This document shows positions 6,029 through 6,055 of a stretch of 6,055 bases of DNA, piece by piece. The DNA lies in NCBI GenBank assembly GCA_947632525.1, contig CANRPQ010000075.1, positions 1 through 6,055 on the forward strand. The letters are read 5' to 3'. Position 1 is the first letter of the stretch. The number at the start of each line of letters is the position of its first letter. The notes beneath the pieces are model-generated. The model was given only the letters and a program-made list of their open reading frames with translations, searched no databases and had not been told where the DNA came from. The position numbers were made by a program, and so were the translations under genes. The DNA comes from an uncultured Clostridia bacterium (GTDB taxonomy: Bacteria; Bacillota; Clostridia; TANB77; CAG-508).

Positions 6029-6055
6029 CAAGTGTTTATTTATGGTGGTCGTCAA

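Noticed and set aside
6036..6053. Possible C-terminal tail of an upstream minus-strand gene (DDHHK then stop)
   Set aside because: Only five codons are visible before the TAA at 6036-6038, which is too little to support a gene.
5996..6055. Possible plus-strand start (ATG at 5996) open to the window edge
   Set aside because: There is no ribosome binding site before it, it overlaps the minus-strand promoter and repeats, and the 20 visible residues match nothing I recognise.

Overview
This 6,055-bp window is AT-rich, and every supported gene lies on the minus strand. It therefore reads from high to low coordinates. Gene content and order point to a low-GC member of the Bacillota, most likely a clostridial lineage: yicC, remA (DUF370), rpoZ, priA and def form the conserved housekeeping string seen in Bacillus and Clostridium. 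Strong AGGAGG-type ribosome binding sites and consensus-like sigma-A promoters fit this. The species cannot be named from the sequence.

Layout in the direction of transcription. (1) 6055-5917: non-coding leader with a good sigma-A-type promoter and a small tandem repeat at its -35 region. (2) 5916-4915: an unrecognised membrane protein with a long Lys/Thr/Ser-rich, histone-tail-like N-terminus followed by four hydrophobic segments. (3) 4887-4012: yicC. (4) 3993-3736: remA. (5) 3717-3523: rpoZ. (6) 3506-2946: a cytidylate-kinase-like P-loop kinase. These five genes are separated by 27 nt or less and probably form one operon. A long hairpin terminator at about 2863-2924 closes it. (7) 2808-552: priA, with its own probable promoter, split by a +1 frameshift exactly in the Walker A motif. 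(8) 479-3: def, complete, ending at the window edge.

The genes cover RNA processing (YicC), DNA-binding regulation (RemA), transcription (omega), a probable nucleotide kinase, replication restart (PriA) and N-terminal maturation of new proteins (Def). In Bacillus subtilis the corresponding order is yicC(yloC)-remA-gmk-rpoZ-coaBC-priA-def. Here gmk and coaBC are both absent from their usual places, and the cytidylate-kinase-like gene sits where coaBC would be.

The points most worth a second look are the priA frameshift (sequencing error, recent null or recoding), the missing gmk/coaBC with a different nucleotide-kinase-like gene in the string, and the histone-tail-like membrane protein heading the operon. 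I see no CRISPR array, mobile element, tRNA, rRNA or clearly new multi-gene system.
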